This document shows, one piece after another, positions 1 through 9,142 of a stretch of 64,000 nucleotides of DNA; position 1 is the first letter of the stretch, and every line of letters begins with the position of its first letter. The DNA lies in assembly GCF_012933555.1 (NCBI RefSeq), contig NZ_JABBPK010000001.1, positions 1,838,001 through 1,902,000 on the forward strand, written 5' to 3'. The DNA is from Niallia alba. GTDB lineage: Bacteria > Bacillota > Bacilli > Bacillales > Cytobacillaceae. Made by a program: the position numbers and the translations under genes. The notes under the pieces were generated by a model. That model ran no database searches. It had not been told where the DNA came from and saw only the letters and a program-made list of their open reading frames with translations.

Positions 1-96
1 TGTTGAATTTAGAAATGCGACAAAGGCACCCGCCATTAAAATAACGATAATGCCATATGGCGGTTTTTTTTCATTCGATGTTGCATTTGTGTTCAT
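1..96 (-). CDS. DHA2-type MFS efflux transporter, N-terminal fragment
   Basis: Only the first 32 codons lie in the window; the gene runs off the left edge. The ATG at 94-96 (complement) is preceded by a good GGAGG ribosome site. The peptide starts MNTNATSNEKKPPYG, then a hydrophobic helix IIVILMAGAFVAFLNST, which matches the start of EmrB/QacA-like 14-TM drug:proton antiporters. It is divergent from a TetR-type regulator starting at 373, the usual arrangement of a drug pump and its repressor. Substrate unknown. The family call rests on the first helix and the neighbour only. Confidence 0.65.
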   Translation of the reverse strand, partial: MNTNATSNEKKPPYGIIVILMAGAFVAFLNST

Positions 97-372
97 TAAA
101 ACAATTCCTCCCTATGAACTCTACGTTCTTTTTATCCATTGGATCTAAGCCTAAATAATAATATACCTGTAGTATAAATATTGCAATAAAAATGTTTAGA
201 ATCCCTAAATAAAAAATAATTTCTTTACAATTCGCTTTTATTTAATTGAAAAAAACCTTATTAAAACAATGTTTTACCACCATATCTTAAAGAGAAATGA
301 TTGTAATTCTTCTCTAAATAACCTAGTATATAAATTGAACCAGCAGTCTAAATTTATTATCAAGGTGGTTAA

Positions 373-1281
373 ATGAACAAACGTAAAAAGCATGTTATGG
401 ATAAAGCGCATGAATTATTTATTGAAAATGGATTTCAGCACACATCGATTCAAGATATACTAGCTGCAAGTAATATTTCAAAGGGGACTTTTTATAATTA
501 CTTTTCCAGTAAAAATGAATTGTTAATTTCTATTTTCAAAAACATTTATACAGAATTGGAATGGCAAAGGAAACAATTGCTTATAGGGCAGGATAAAGCT
601 GATAGTGTTCTATTTATAAAACAAATAGAAATGCTAATTAAGACAAATAACCAATATAAGATAATTTCTTTATTTGAAGAAATTCTTTTTACAAATGATG
701 AAGAATTGAAAGGCTATATAAAAAACAGAAGAGTGCATGAGTTAAACTGGGTGTACAATCGGTTAATGGATGTTTGTGGACCAACAAGCAGAAACTATTT
801 AGTAGATTGCTCCATCCTGTTAATGGGAATGATTCATTCTACTATTTATATGCATAGCTTAGTTTATCAGGAGAACGCCAATATTCATCAAATTGTTCAG
901 TATTGTGTAAATCGAATTTTAGAGATGGTAAAACAATTATCTCATTCTAAGGATGTTCTTTTAAAGCCAGAGACGCTTTACAATTTGATTAATGTACAAT
1001 CATTAAAAGATCATGATTCTGGAAAAAAGGAAATTCTTTGTTTGCTTTATAAATTGAAAGCAGATTTAAAAAGAGCTGAAGAATTTTTTCAAACTCAAGA
1101 AAAAATGGATCAATTGTTAGAGTTTATTGAAGAAGAAATAGAGATGAGATATCCTAGGTATTTTATTTTAGAAAGTACATTGAAATCCTTATCGCTGGAA
1201 GTGAAAGATACGCCATTTACCGAAACAGTGGTTACACTTGCGGCAAGAATTGAGAAAGTATTCTCCAAACAGAATCGTTAA
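373..1281 (+). CDS. TetR/AcrR family transcriptional regulator
   Basis: DNA-binding regulator of the TetR family, 302 aa. Residues about 5-50 form the TetR helix-turn-helix, including the typical ISKGTFYNYFSSKNELL segment of helices 3-4. The rest is an alpha-helical ligand-binding region, and at 302 aa it is roughly 100 aa longer than a typical TetR protein; the extra C-terminal part (about 190-300) is helical and charged. The start has a GGTGG ribosome site eight bases upstream. It is divergent from the MFS efflux gene at the left edge, so it probably represses that pump and itself. The 276-bp gap between them is AT-rich and should hold the operator, but I see no clear palindrome. Confidence 0.85.
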   Translation: MNKRKKHVMDKAHELFIENGFQHTSIQDILAASNISKGTFYNYFSSKNELLISIFKNIYTELEWQRKQLLIGQDKADSVLFIKQIEMLIKTNNQYKIISLFEEILFTNDEELKGYIKNRRVHELNWVYNRLMDVCGPTSRNYLVDCSILLMGMIHSTIYMHSLVYQENANIHQIVQYCVNRILEMVKQLSHSKDVLLKPETLYNLINVQSLKDHDSGKKEILCLLYKLKADLKRAEEFFQTQEKMDQLLEFIEEEIEMRYPRYFILESTLKSLSLEVKDTPFTETVVTLAARIEKVFSKQNR

Positions 1282-1374
1282 TACCTACGGATAAGGGAAA
1301 AGTCAAAGTGTTAACTGACTTTTCCCGTTTTGGTTTGCAAGCTTAACGCAGTTAAGGAATAAACAATGCTCCTA

Positions 1375-2721
1375 TTACGAACAACTTGGTTTATTTTTAC
1401 CTAATTTATGTCGCATAAAAAATGTGGCAGCTGCAATGATCAAAACAAATGCTAAACTAACAAAAAAGCCGATTCGTACTGCTTTTTCTATAATAGTACC
1501 TGCTACTGCGATGGCGATGAGCAATATACCAAAGGACGCCTTTAATTTATCCCACAAATTTCCTTGAAGTACTTTAAAGGAAGAAAGGAGGATGAAAGTC
1601 CAGTTATATAATAGAAGAATTCCGGCTGCTGTTGTAATATATTCGAATATTTTCCCAGGCAATAATAGTGCTGCAATGACAGAGGCAAAGAGTCCAACTC
1701 CTCCGAGAATAAAGGAAGGAAGAGGTAACTGATTGAATTTTTTTAGCTTTTTTGTAAATATTTTGGGGGCATCTCCACCTTTTGCCATTGTCACTAAAAG
1801 GCTAGTTACTCCAAACAGAGCTGCTGTCATTGTGGAAAATCCAGCGATTATGATAGCGCCATTAAAAACATGGGGGAAAAAGTTTAAATGATAGTCCGAT
1901 AACGCAGTTACGAACGGACTTTCTTTTTCCGAAAATTGATCTAGCGGAGCTAAAATTGTCGCTAATCCTAATGAAAGTACATAAATAATTACAAGAATAA
2001 TAAGCATATTGGTGCCGGCTTTCGGTGCATCTTTTTTATCCTTCAGCTGCATCGCCATTAATCCAATGACTTCAATTCCGCCATAAGCGTAAAATGCGAA
2101 TAATAATGAAATCCAGAAGCCTTTATAGCCTTTTGGAAAGATGTCATCCATGGAACGAGGAATGGAGACATCACCGTTTCCACCATGAATCCACCCAAAA
2201 ACAGCAGCGGCAGCTAAACCGATAAACATAATGATGGCTGCTGTTTTAATAATGGCCAAATAATTTTCTACACGATCGAAGCCTTTTGTTCCTAGAAAGA
2301 CAACAAATAAGGAAAGAACTGCATAAATACAGGCAAACACCCATAATGGTATTTTGGGAAACCAAAATTGAGATAAAAGGGAAAGCGCTGTTAATTGGCT
2401 TCCCATGATTAGAATATTAGAAAACCAATAATTCCACCCACAACTAAAGCCAGCCCATGGACCAAATGCTTTGTTTGCATAGTAACAGAACGATCCTTCT
2501 TGTGGATCCTTTGCAGTCATTTTTGCTAATTGGTTAAAAACAATATACGTACCGATAGCAGCTAAGATAAATGTAAAAACAATGGAGGGGCCTGTTTCCT
2601 TTATTCCTAGACTAGAACCAAGAAAATAGCCCGTACCAATCGTACAACCTACACCAATTAATGATAGTTGCCACCACTTAAGATCTTCTGATTTTGAGTT
2701 TGCTTTTTTATTATAGAAAAG
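1375..2721 (-). pseudogene. APC-family amino-acid permease, interrupted by an IS200-type element
   Basis: A multi-helix APC-superfamily amino-acid permease, resembling B. subtilis YvbW. An internal ATG gives a 381-aa ORF ending at 2520, but the frame stays open upstream and encodes the missing first helix (LKWWQLSLIGVGCTIGTGYF) up to 2721, where the IS200/IS605-type element begins. On the far side of the element, at 3464-3472 (complement), is an AGAGGAG ribosome site with ATG ACA AAA, followed at once by a stop in element sequence. Joining the two flanks restores an open frame beginning M-T-K-L-F-Y-N. The insertion therefore cuts the gene after about three codons. Without its native start the gene is probably inactive, though a truncated product from an internal start cannot be excluded. 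Seen directly: both junctions. Inferred: family and loss of function. Confidence 0.8.
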
Positions 2722-3463
2722 AAAACCCTGGGCTATGCCTAGGGTTCCAAAAAGCTTACAGCGTGGTATTAAAAAAACTTCCTCGTGGTGCTAAAATATT
2801 TTTTGGTTCGCCAACCGAAAATAAATAGCCAGGAGGAAGTCCTTATGTCAAAAGACAATAATAGTTTAGCACACACAACTTGGAATTGTAAGTATCACAT
2901 AGTATTTGCACCAAAATATAGAAGACAAATAATTTACGGGAAAATAAAGAAAGATATTGGGCAAATCTTACGTACCTTGTGTGAGAGGAAAGGCGTAGAG
3001 ATAATAGAAGCAACTGCGTGTAAGGACCACGTACATATGTTAGTGAGTATTCCGCCAAAATTAAGTGTATCAGCATTCGTAGGATATCTAAAAGGAAAAA
3101 GTAGCTTGATGATATTTGATAGACATGCACAACTGAAATATAAGTATGGAAATCGAAAATTTTGGTGTACAGGATATTATGTAGATACGGTAGGAAGAAA
3201 CAAGAAGGTAATTGAAGAATATATCCGTAATCAAATACAAGATGATCTAGTCGCAGAACAATTAACGATTATGGAATATATTGATCCATTTACAGGGGAA
3301 GAAGTGAAGAAAAAGAAACGAAAAAATTAGGAGAGAAGGCCTTTGAGGTCTGGCCAGTAGAAGTAGTACAATTGGCGAACCTTTCAGTAGCCCTTTAGGG
3401 TTTGGTCAGTAACAAAGGCTTTCAGCCGCAGAGAAAACCACCCGTTCTCACGGGTGGTCCTTA
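2722..3463 (+). mobile_element. IS200/IS605-type insertion sequence, copy 1
   Basis: About 740 bp. The left end carries a hairpin (AACCCTGG-gctatg-CCtAGGGTT, 2724-2746) and the right end another (ACCACCCGTtctcACGGGTGGT, about 3438-3459), subterminal structures typical of IS200/IS605 elements recognised as single strands by a Y1 transposase. There are no terminal inverted repeats and no target duplication, as expected for this family. It holds one tnpA gene and no tnpB. A related copy lies at 47684-48415. Ends are accurate to a few bases, set by restoring the interrupted permease frame. Confidence 0.85.
2845..3330 (+). CDS. tnpA: IS200/IS605 family transposase TnpA (Y1 HUH)
   Basis: Single-strand DNA transposase of 161 aa. 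The HUH motif is visible as KDHVHMLV near residue 64, and the catalytic tyrosine lies in the conserved segment YYVDTVGRNKKVIEEYI (about 113-129). N-terminal HTTWNCKYHIVFAPKYRR is the family hallmark. The start is the ATG at 2845 with AGGAGG eight bases upstream; an in-frame GTG 60 bp earlier has no such site. The length is normal for an intact enzyme, so this copy may be active. It is closely related to, but not identical with, the transposase at 47813. Confidence 0.95.
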   Translation: MSKDNNSLAHTTWNCKYHIVFAPKYRRQIIYGKIKKDIGQILRTLCERKGVEIIEATACKDHVHMLVSIPPKLSVSAFVGYLKGKSSLMIFDRHAQLKYKYGNRKFWCTGYYVDTVGRNKKVIEEYIRNQIQDDLVAEQLTIMEYIDPFTGEEVKKKKRKN

Positions 3464-3704
3464 TTTTGTCATTGTTTTCTCCTCTTTAAATAATGATAGG
3501 GGATTACAAAAGATTAAGAGCAGTTAACCACTATTAGTATGTCAGCTTTTTCAGCAATTATTTGTTTCACTTATAACCCGTAATGAAACAATATCTATTC
3601 CAAAATTCTTTTCTAAAAGGAAAAAAATATTTCCTGATGAAATAATTGAGAAAAGATGGTAACTTAGATAAGGTGAGGATTTTCATTTTAATAGAGGAGA
3701 AAAA

Positions 3705-4949
3705 ATGATTAGATTTGACAATTACTTATTTGTTTTATTATTGAATGTTGTACCAATTTTTATTTATTATTATTATTTCCATAAAATGAAAACTAAGAAT
3801 ACAGTTCTTTTTACAAGTGTATATTGTTCCATCATATTAATTTTAGCCATGTCTTTTCCTTTAGAGATAGCTCCAGGTCATATATATGATTTAAGGACAA
3901 TTCCTTGGTTAGTTGCTTTTTTGTATGGAGGATTTCCGGCTGGATTATTAACAACGATAGTGATGGCAATTTATCGATATATGATTGGGTACAATGAGGG
4001 CCTAATAGTTATGCTTATCATTGTTTTACTCACTTTACCTATTCTGTACGTAGCTATAAAGAAGTACAAGCAAGCAGAATCCTATGGAAAAAAAATAATG
4101 ATTGCTTGTTTAATATCGCTTGTCCCAATAAGCATCGATTTAATTGCTACTTCATTTTTTACGAATAAGCTGACCTGGACATTTGTTATTTATTTATACT
4201 TATCTCATATTGTTACATTAAGTATTGCTGTCTATCTAATAGAGTCACTCTCTTATCAAGAGCGCAAGAAGGAACAAATGCAACAAACGGAACGAATAAG
4301 GTTGATAGGAGAAATGGCTGCATCAGTTGCTCATGAAATAAGAAATCCGTTAACTGTTGTTAAAGGATATACTCATTTATTAAAGGAAGCATCTAATATT
4401 ACGGAGAAGCAAAAAGATATGCTTTTGCTTATGTCATCCGAATTGGTGCGGGCAGAAAAGATAATTAATGATTATTTATCACTGGCTCGGACGAATGAAG
4501 GGACAAAAGAACAGATCAATCTAGGTAAGCTTATAAAAAAAGTTGAAGAGCTTATGAGTCCCTATGCGCTTTTGAATAATGTGAAAATTTATAATCAAGT
4601 TCAAACAGAATGTATTATTGAAGCAGGGCAAGATGAAATTTTACAAGTATTTATTAATATAATTAAGAATGCTATTGAAGCAATCGAGGGAAAAGGTGAA
4701 GTGATTGTTTCTGAAAAAACCACAGAGAATTATGTAAAAATAAATATTGCAGACAATGGAAAAGGGATGACGGAAGAGGAGCTGAACAGATTAGGTACCC
4801 CTTTTTATTCAACGAAAACACAAGGAACTGGAATTGGTACGATGGTTTGTTTTAATATTGTACATCATTTGAATGGGAAAATAGAGATGAAAAGCAAAAT
4901 GAACAAAGGAACTACGTGTTCTGTTTATTTACCAATCTTAAGTAAATAA
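3705..4949 (+). CDS. Orphan sporulation-type sensor histidine kinase, KinB-like
   Basis: Membrane histidine kinase, 414 aa. About six hydrophobic helices fill residues 5-185, with the PLEIAPGHIYDLRTIPWLVAFLYGG region typical of the 5TM 5TMR-LYT sensor found in KinB and LytS. The kinase core follows: H-box VAHEIRNPL with phospho-acceptor His about 210, N-box around INIIKNAIEAIEG, G1 DNGKGM and a late GTGIGT box. No response regulator is adjacent, as expected for kinases feeding the Spo0F phosphorelay. Size and topology are close to B. subtilis KinB (about 428 aa); the accessory gene kbaA is not next to it. A terminator follows at 4961. KinB identity is inferred from topology, so no symbol is given. 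Confidence 0.8.
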   Translation: MIRFDNYLFVLLLNVVPIFIYYYYFHKMKTKNTVLFTSVYCSIILILAMSFPLEIAPGHIYDLRTIPWLVAFLYGGFPAGLLTTIVMAIYRYMIGYNEGLIVMLIIVLLTLPILYVAIKKYKQAESYGKKIMIACLISLVPISIDLIATSFFTNKLTWTFVIYLYLSHIVTLSIAVYLIESLSYQERKKEQMQQTERIRLIGEMAASVAHEIRNPLTVVKGYTHLLKEASNITEKQKDMLLLMSSELVRAEKIINDYLSLARTNEGTKEQINLGKLIKKVEELMSPYALLNNVKIYNQVQTECIIEAGQDEILQVFINIIKNAIEAIEGKGEVIVSEKTTENYVKINIADNGKGMTEEELNRLGTPFYSTKTQGTGIGTMVCFNIVHHLNGKIEMKSKMNKGTTCSVYLPILSK

Positions 4950-4960
4950 TAATATATAAC

Positions 4961-5005
4961 ATGTATGGATAGAGTATAAACAATACCGTCCATACATTTT
5001 TTTTG
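4961..5005 (+). terminator. Rho-independent terminator of the KinB-like kinase gene
   Basis: Stem ATGTATGG (4961-4968) pairs with CCATACAT (4990-4997) and is followed by a run of eight or more T. It sits just after the kinase stop codon. Confidence 0.8.
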
Positions 5006-5173
5006 AAGAAAATAAAAACGCTTACAGGAAATTAGAAGGTATATGAAGAATGTTAATAAAGTGGGAAAGAATAATAGCATGTTTTTTTAGCATAATAGTA
5101 TGAGAGAGTAAAAAAATAGAAATATTTTGAGTTATTGTTTATTTTGATTATTTTGTGACGTTAAACTCTATAT

Positions 5174-5191
5174 TCGTGATAAACTTCACTT
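5174..5191 (+). promoter_or_regulatory. Rex-like operator upstream of the DUF1641-ndh operon
   Basis: GTGA-N6-TCAC (GTGATAAACTTCAC) within an AT-rich frame fits the Rex consensus TTGTGAA-N4-TTCACAA with mismatches in the outer bases. A further half site TTGTGA lies at 5153-5158. In B. subtilis the yjlC-ndh operon is repressed by Rex, so the location supports an NADH/NAD-responsive switch. A second promoter-like element (TGG-TATTAT, 5248-5256) lies downstream. Confidence 0.55.
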
Positions 5192-5270
5192 TTGTTTAAA
5201 AAAACTCTATTTTTTTGTCAAACTTACATTTATTTTTATTCAAAAAGTGGTATTATATTAAAGGAGTTTA

Positions 5271-5303
5271 ATGATGGAGAGGTTGTACATCCTCTTCTAC
5301 TGA
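5271..5303 (+). CDS. Possible 10-residue leader peptide upstream of the DUF1641-ndh operon
   Basis: AAGGAG followed four bases later by ATG opens a frame encoding MMERLYILFY and then TGA, within the roughly 200-nt leader of the operon. The first codons overlap a small hairpin (AGAGG/CCTCT). I know of no homologue. It may be a translated upstream ORF that affects downstream expression, or chance. No function is claimed. Confidence 0.3.
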   Translation: MMERLYILFY

Positions 5304-5463
5304 TAGAAAGAAGAGCATGATAGAGTATTTGTATTTGTACATACCTTCATTCATTTTAACTAGAGTTGGTAAAAATTATCTTTCGCAAATTTTTGTGCAC
5401 TCAATCACAAAAAATTTGTTAATAACATTTAAGCGAAGAGCTTATAGTAAAGGAGAATCAGTT

Positions 5464-5892
5464 ATGTCAGAAACTACTGCCCAAACAAATGCTGAGCAAC
5501 AACTGACTGCAACATCAAATCAAGACCTATTGGATCAGTTGTTAAAGCCTGAGGTACAAGAATCATTGACAACATTAATCGAGCAATTACCAAAGTTAAC
5601 TGAAATGGTTAATGGTTTATCTAAAACGTATGATGTTGTTCAATCATTATCACAAGACCAAGTATTTAAAAGCGATATTGTTGGCGCAACGACTGAAATG
5701 TTCGAGCCAGTTATTCATTCCGTTAAGGGAATGGCTTCAGCTACAATTGAAGCAAAAGATCGTGCAGATGCAAGCAATGAAACAATCGGTGTATTCGGGT
5801 TGATGAAAATGTTAAAAGACCCACAAGCACAAAAGATGTTCCGTTTTTTACAGAGCTATCTTCAAATTATGTCAGAACGTAATAATAAATAA
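5464..5892 (+). CDS. yjlC: DUF1641 protein, YjlC-like, NADH dehydrogenase partner
   Basis: Acidic, helical cytoplasmic protein of 142 aa with a DUF1641-like core (about 80-140: VKGMASATIEAKDRADASNE, then LMKMLKDPQAQKMFRFL). In B. subtilis yjlC sits immediately before ndh in one operon, as here (113-bp gap). Its biochemical role is not established. The start at 5464 is chosen because AAAGGAGAA lies upstream and the N-terminus MSETTAQTNA is sensible. The frame is open a further 49 codons upstream, but that stretch is hydrophobic/basic, lacks a ribosome site and lies in the leader, so it was left out. Confidence 0.85.
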   Translation: MSETTAQTNAEQQLTATSNQDLLDQLLKPEVQESLTTLIEQLPKLTEMVNGLSKTYDVVQSLSQDQVFKSDIVGATTEMFEPVIHSVKGMASATIEAKDRADASNETIGVFGLMKMLKDPQAQKMFRFLQSYLQIMSERNNK

Positions 5893-6005
5893 TCTTTCAA
5901 GTAGTCTTGCCTAGTCAGAAATGCCATTTCAAAAGGAGTTTGTTTTGTCAAACTGACAGGGAGCCTGCCAATACTTTTAAATGTAATAAGGACGGAGGAT
6001 TTACT

Positions 6006-7190
6006 ATGTCAAAACATATCGTTATTTTAGGTGCTGGATACGGTGGCCTATTAGCAGCTTTAAATGTTCGTAAATTTTACAGTAAAGCGGAAGCGACAGT
6101 TACCGTTATTAATAAATACCCAACACATCAAATTATCACTGAATTGCACCGTTTAGCAGCAGGTAATGTTTCTGAAAAAGCAGTTGCTATGCCACTAGAA
6201 AAATTATTTAAAGGAAAAGATATTGATTTGAAAATTGCTTCCGTTGATTCTTTCAATGTGGATACAAAAGAAGTTGTTTTAGGCGATGGATCTAAATTAA
6301 CTTATGATGCATTAGTTGTAGCTTTAGGAAGTGTAACTGCATACTTTGGTATTCCAGGGCTTGAAGAGAACAGCATGGTTCTTAAATCTGCAGATGATGC
6401 AAACAAAATCTACAATCATGTAGAAGAGCGAATTCGTGAATATGCAAAATCAAGAAAACAAGAAGATGCTACTATTTTAATCGGTGGCGGCGGACTAACA
6501 GGTGTAGAACTTGTTGGTGAACTTGCAGATATCCTACCAGGATTAACAAGAAAATATGGCGTTGATTTCCGTGATATTAAATTGCTATTAGTAGAAGCTG
6601 GTCCGAAAATTCTTCCGGTTTTACCAGAAGACTTAATCGAACGTGCTACAAAAAGCTTGGAAAGACGTGGCGTAACTTTCTTAACTGGCTTACCAGTAAC
6701 AAATGTTTCAGGCAATGTAATTGATCTAAAAGATGGTCAACAAATTATTGCTAATACATTTGTATGGACTGGCGGAGTACAAGGAAATCCACTTGTTGGT
6801 GTTTCTGGATTGGAAGTAAACCGTGGTCGCGCAACTGTTAATGAATTCTTACAATCCACTTCTCACCCTGATGTATTTGTAGCAGGTGATAGTGCAGTAT
6901 ACTTCCCTGCTGATGGAGATGGTCGTCCAGCACCACCGACTGCTCAAATTGCTTGGCAAATGGGAGAATTGATTGGTTATAATTTATATGCTTACCTTGA
7001 AAACAAAGCATTAGATACATTTGATCCAATTAACTCTGGTACACTTGCAAGCCTTGGTAGAAAAGATGGAGTAGCAATCGTTGGTGGAAGCTCAACTCCA
7101 TTAAAGGGATTACCAGCTTCCTTAATGAAAGAAGCAAGTAATATTCGTTATTTATCACATATCAAAGGGCTATTCAGCTTAGCTTATTAA
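6006..7190 (+). CDS. ndh: Type II NADH dehydrogenase (NDH-2)
   Basis: FAD-containing NADH:quinone oxidoreductase on the inner face of the membrane, passing electrons from NADH to menaquinone without pumping protons. It has 394 aa. An N-terminal FAD-binding Rossmann fold is shown by IVILGAGYGG (about 5-14), an NADH-binding fold by ILIGGGGLTGVELVGE (about 158-173), and the C-terminal FAD contact by VFVAGDSAVYFP. The motif PPTAQIAWQMG is the usual quinone-site region. The ATG at 6006 has CGGAGG upstream; an in-frame start 99 bp earlier is not supported. It is downstream of the yjlC-like gene and the Rex-like site, so transcription probably rises when the NADH/NAD ratio is high. Confidence 0.93.
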   Translation: MSKHIVILGAGYGGLLAALNVRKFYSKAEATVTVINKYPTHQIITELHRLAAGNVSEKAVAMPLEKLFKGKDIDLKIASVDSFNVDTKEVVLGDGSKLTYDALVVALGSVTAYFGIPGLEENSMVLKSADDANKIYNHVEERIREYAKSRKQEDATILIGGGGLTGVELVGELADILPGLTRKYGVDFRDIKLLLVEAGPKILPVLPEDLIERATKSLERRGVTFLTGLPVTNVSGNVIDLKDGQQIIANTFVWTGGVQGNPLVGVSGLEVNRGRATVNEFLQSTSHPDVFVAGDSAVYFPADGDGRPAPPTAQIAWQMGELIGYNLYAYLENKALDTFDPINSGTLASLGRKDGVAIVGGSSTPLKGLPASLMKEASNIRYLSHIKGLFSLAY

Positions 7191-7197
7191 TAGTAGT

Positions 7198-7244
7198 AAA
7201 AAAGATGAGATATGGTGCAATAGCACCGTACTCATCTTTTTTTT
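7198..7244 (+). terminator. Rho-independent terminator after ndh
   Basis: AAAAGATGAG pairs with CTCATCTTTT, with an inner stem GGTGC/GCACC, followed by T8. It directly follows the ndh stop codon. Confidence 0.9.
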
Positions 7245-7308
7245 ATTCTAACTAGGGATTGAATTTTCTTTGGTGGACATACAGAACAACTTATATGCAA
7301 TCGGCGTT

Positions 7309-7440
7309 TTTATCCCACTCTTAGCGGAAAGTAAGACTCCCCCTCAAGCTTATGAACATATGAAGAAGATAGGTGGGAGATCCACTGTCCGTAAAAGTTC
7401 GATTAGTAACGATCCATTCACACTATCGAAGTTTAATTAA
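7309..7440 (+). repeat. bcr1-like repeat, degenerate copy
   Basis: Begins TTTATCCCACTC and carries the GTAAGACTCCCCCTCAAGCTTATGA-type block, AGATAGGTGGGAGATC and CTGTCCGTAAAAG, but the 3' hairpin is degraded and the right TTTAT duplication is not clear. Member of the family described at 18732-18890. Confidence 0.7.
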
Positions 7441-7812
7441 ACCACTAGCAAGATTTATTATTGATAGAGGAAAAAGCTGAAGACCACAAATATCCATGTA
7501 ACAGGTCTTATTCCGCAATTCATCACAAAGAAAAGTTGGCATAATATTTTACACAATCAATCCAGTCTGTGGATAAACGCCCATCTTTTATATAAGAGAA
7601 ATATAATAGCCACAACTGTTCCTTACCATTAAAAAAAATAATAAATAGAATTATAAGGATAGAAAGGATAATTTTCATTCTTTTTCATAAGCTATTGGTA
7701 AATTGTGAAAAAGATAAAATTATCCTTTTTCTATTTTTTTCTCATCCACCATAACATGAAACGGTGATGGACAAAATTAAGCTATCGATGATTCTAAGGG
7801 AGTAGTAAAAAT
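7441..7812. other. Gene-free stretch before the GerC gene, with a strong hairpin
   Basis: No convincing coding frame. At 7663-7735 a terminator-like hairpin (AAAGGATAATTTT pairing with AAAATTATCCTTT, then a T-rich tract) points in the + direction. No gene upstream needs it, because ndh already has its own terminator at 7198. It could end a small RNA or a decayed gene between 7441 and 7660, or act in the leader of the GerC gene. Confidence 0.5.
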
Positions 7813-8997
7813 ATGAAACGCTACATATTGAGTATATCTATTTTATCCATCTTTTTATTAACTGGCTGTTGGGATCAATCGGAGTTAAATCAAAATGCAA
7901 TTGTTACAGGGATAGCAATTGATAAAGGGGATGACTATAAATATAAACTATCCATAGAGAGCACCTCTGCAACAGAATTAAATCCGAAAACCGCTCAAGG
8001 CTTAGCCCCTGCGATTGTTTATACCATAGAAGGAGATACAATTGGAGAAATTACCCATAAATTCAATATTGCTGTATCCACTCATTTGGTTTTTTCACAT
8101 ATGCGATTGCTTATTATTGGAGAAGAAGTTGCCAAAGAGGGAATTCTTAGTTTTATGGATTATTTCGACAGGGATAGAGAAATAAGGGATGACTTTAATA
8201 TAGTGGTAGCTAAAGACACAGAAGCAGTTGATTTTTTGCGAATAACGAATGAATATCAAAAAGTCTCTTCTTTGAAAATTTTTCCACAGCTGGATAATAT
8301 GTTAGATGAATGGGGAGGGACACCTGGAATTAAATTAAATGATTTTATTCGTACATACGCATCACAGGGGCAAGTTCCAGTTTTAGCAGCAATGAAAATA
8401 CAGGGTGATAAAGAAAAAGGCGGCAATATGGATAATTTGAAAACGACGACCCCAGGAGCAGTTGCAAAAATTGATTCTTTAGCTGTTTTTAAATATGGGA
8501 AGCTGCAAGGGTATCTAGATTTATATGATACAAGAATTTTATTATGGATTCAAAATAAGTTGGAACGAACTGCTCTAACTGTTCCATATAATGAAAAAAA
8601 ATTTTTTGCTTTGCGAATCATTCATTCTAAGACAAAGATTAAAGCTAGGCAAGTAAACGGCAGTCCACAAATTGATATATATGTCCATGCTGAATCTACG
8701 CTAGATGGATCTGATAAAGCAATAAAGGTTGCAAAGGTAAAAGCATTTGAAGAGTTTGAAGACCTGACTAATAGTTATTTAGAAAAAGAATTTAATCAAT
8801 TAATTGAAAAAATGCAAAAAGAATATGTGGCTGATATATTTGGATTGGGGGAAATATTTAGAGATCAAGATTACAAGCATTTTAAACAATATGAAGATAA
8901 TTGGGATGTAGGTTTTAAAGAGGCAAAGATAAACGTCCATGTAAATGTAGAAATAAAGAGAAGTGGATTTAGAAACAACAGCTATGATATAAAGTAA
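7813..8997 (+). CDS. Ger(x)C family spore germination lipoprotein
   Basis: Spore germinant-receptor C subunit, 394 aa, expected to be lipid-anchored to the spore inner membrane. The N-terminus is a lipoprotein signal with lipobox LTGC (Cys about 19) followed by WDQSELNQNAIVTGIAIDKG, the hallmark of GerAC/GerBC/GerKC proteins. The long C-terminal GerC domain runs about 200-385. GGGAG lies upstream of the ATG. Germinant receptors usually come as A-B-C operons; here no A or B gene is adjacent, so this is an orphan C gene. It may partner a receptor elsewhere or be left from a lost operon. The specific receptor type cannot be told from this sequence. Confidence 0.88.
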   Translation: MKRYILSISILSIFLLTGCWDQSELNQNAIVTGIAIDKGDDYKYKLSIESTSATELNPKTAQGLAPAIVYTIEGDTIGEITHKFNIAVSTHLVFSHMRLLIIGEEVAKEGILSFMDYFDRDREIRDDFNIVVAKDTEAVDFLRITNEYQKVSSLKIFPQLDNMLDEWGGTPGIKLNDFIRTYASQGQVPVLAAMKIQGDKEKGGNMDNLKTTTPGAVAKIDSLAVFKYGKLQGYLDLYDTRILLWIQNKLERTALTVPYNEKKFFALRIIHSKTKIKARQVNGSPQIDIYVHAESTLDGSDKAIKVAKVKAFEEFEDLTNSYLEKEFNQLIEKMQKEYVADIFGLGEIFRDQDYKHFKQYEDNWDVGFKEAKINVHVNVEIKRSGFRNNSYDIK

Positions 8998-9142
8998 ATG
9001 TAGTTACTTGAATAATGGACTGCTTTATAGCTAAAGTACAAAATAAATCAATAAAATAGTAAGAAATAGTATTATTTAAAAAATATAAAAATAGGGTTAT
9101 TATAGAAAGAAATAAGACTTTACAAAAAGGGGAGAGGTAAAA

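Noticed and set aside
2722-3463. TnpB or omega-type guide RNA associated with the IS200-type elements
   Set aside because: Neither element contains a tnpB gene, and the space is too small; both are tnpA-only IS200-type.
5317-5463. N-terminal extension of the DUF1641 protein by 49 codons
   Set aside because: No ribosome site, atypical hydrophobic/basic composition, and AAAGGAGAA is placed exactly before the ATG at 5464.
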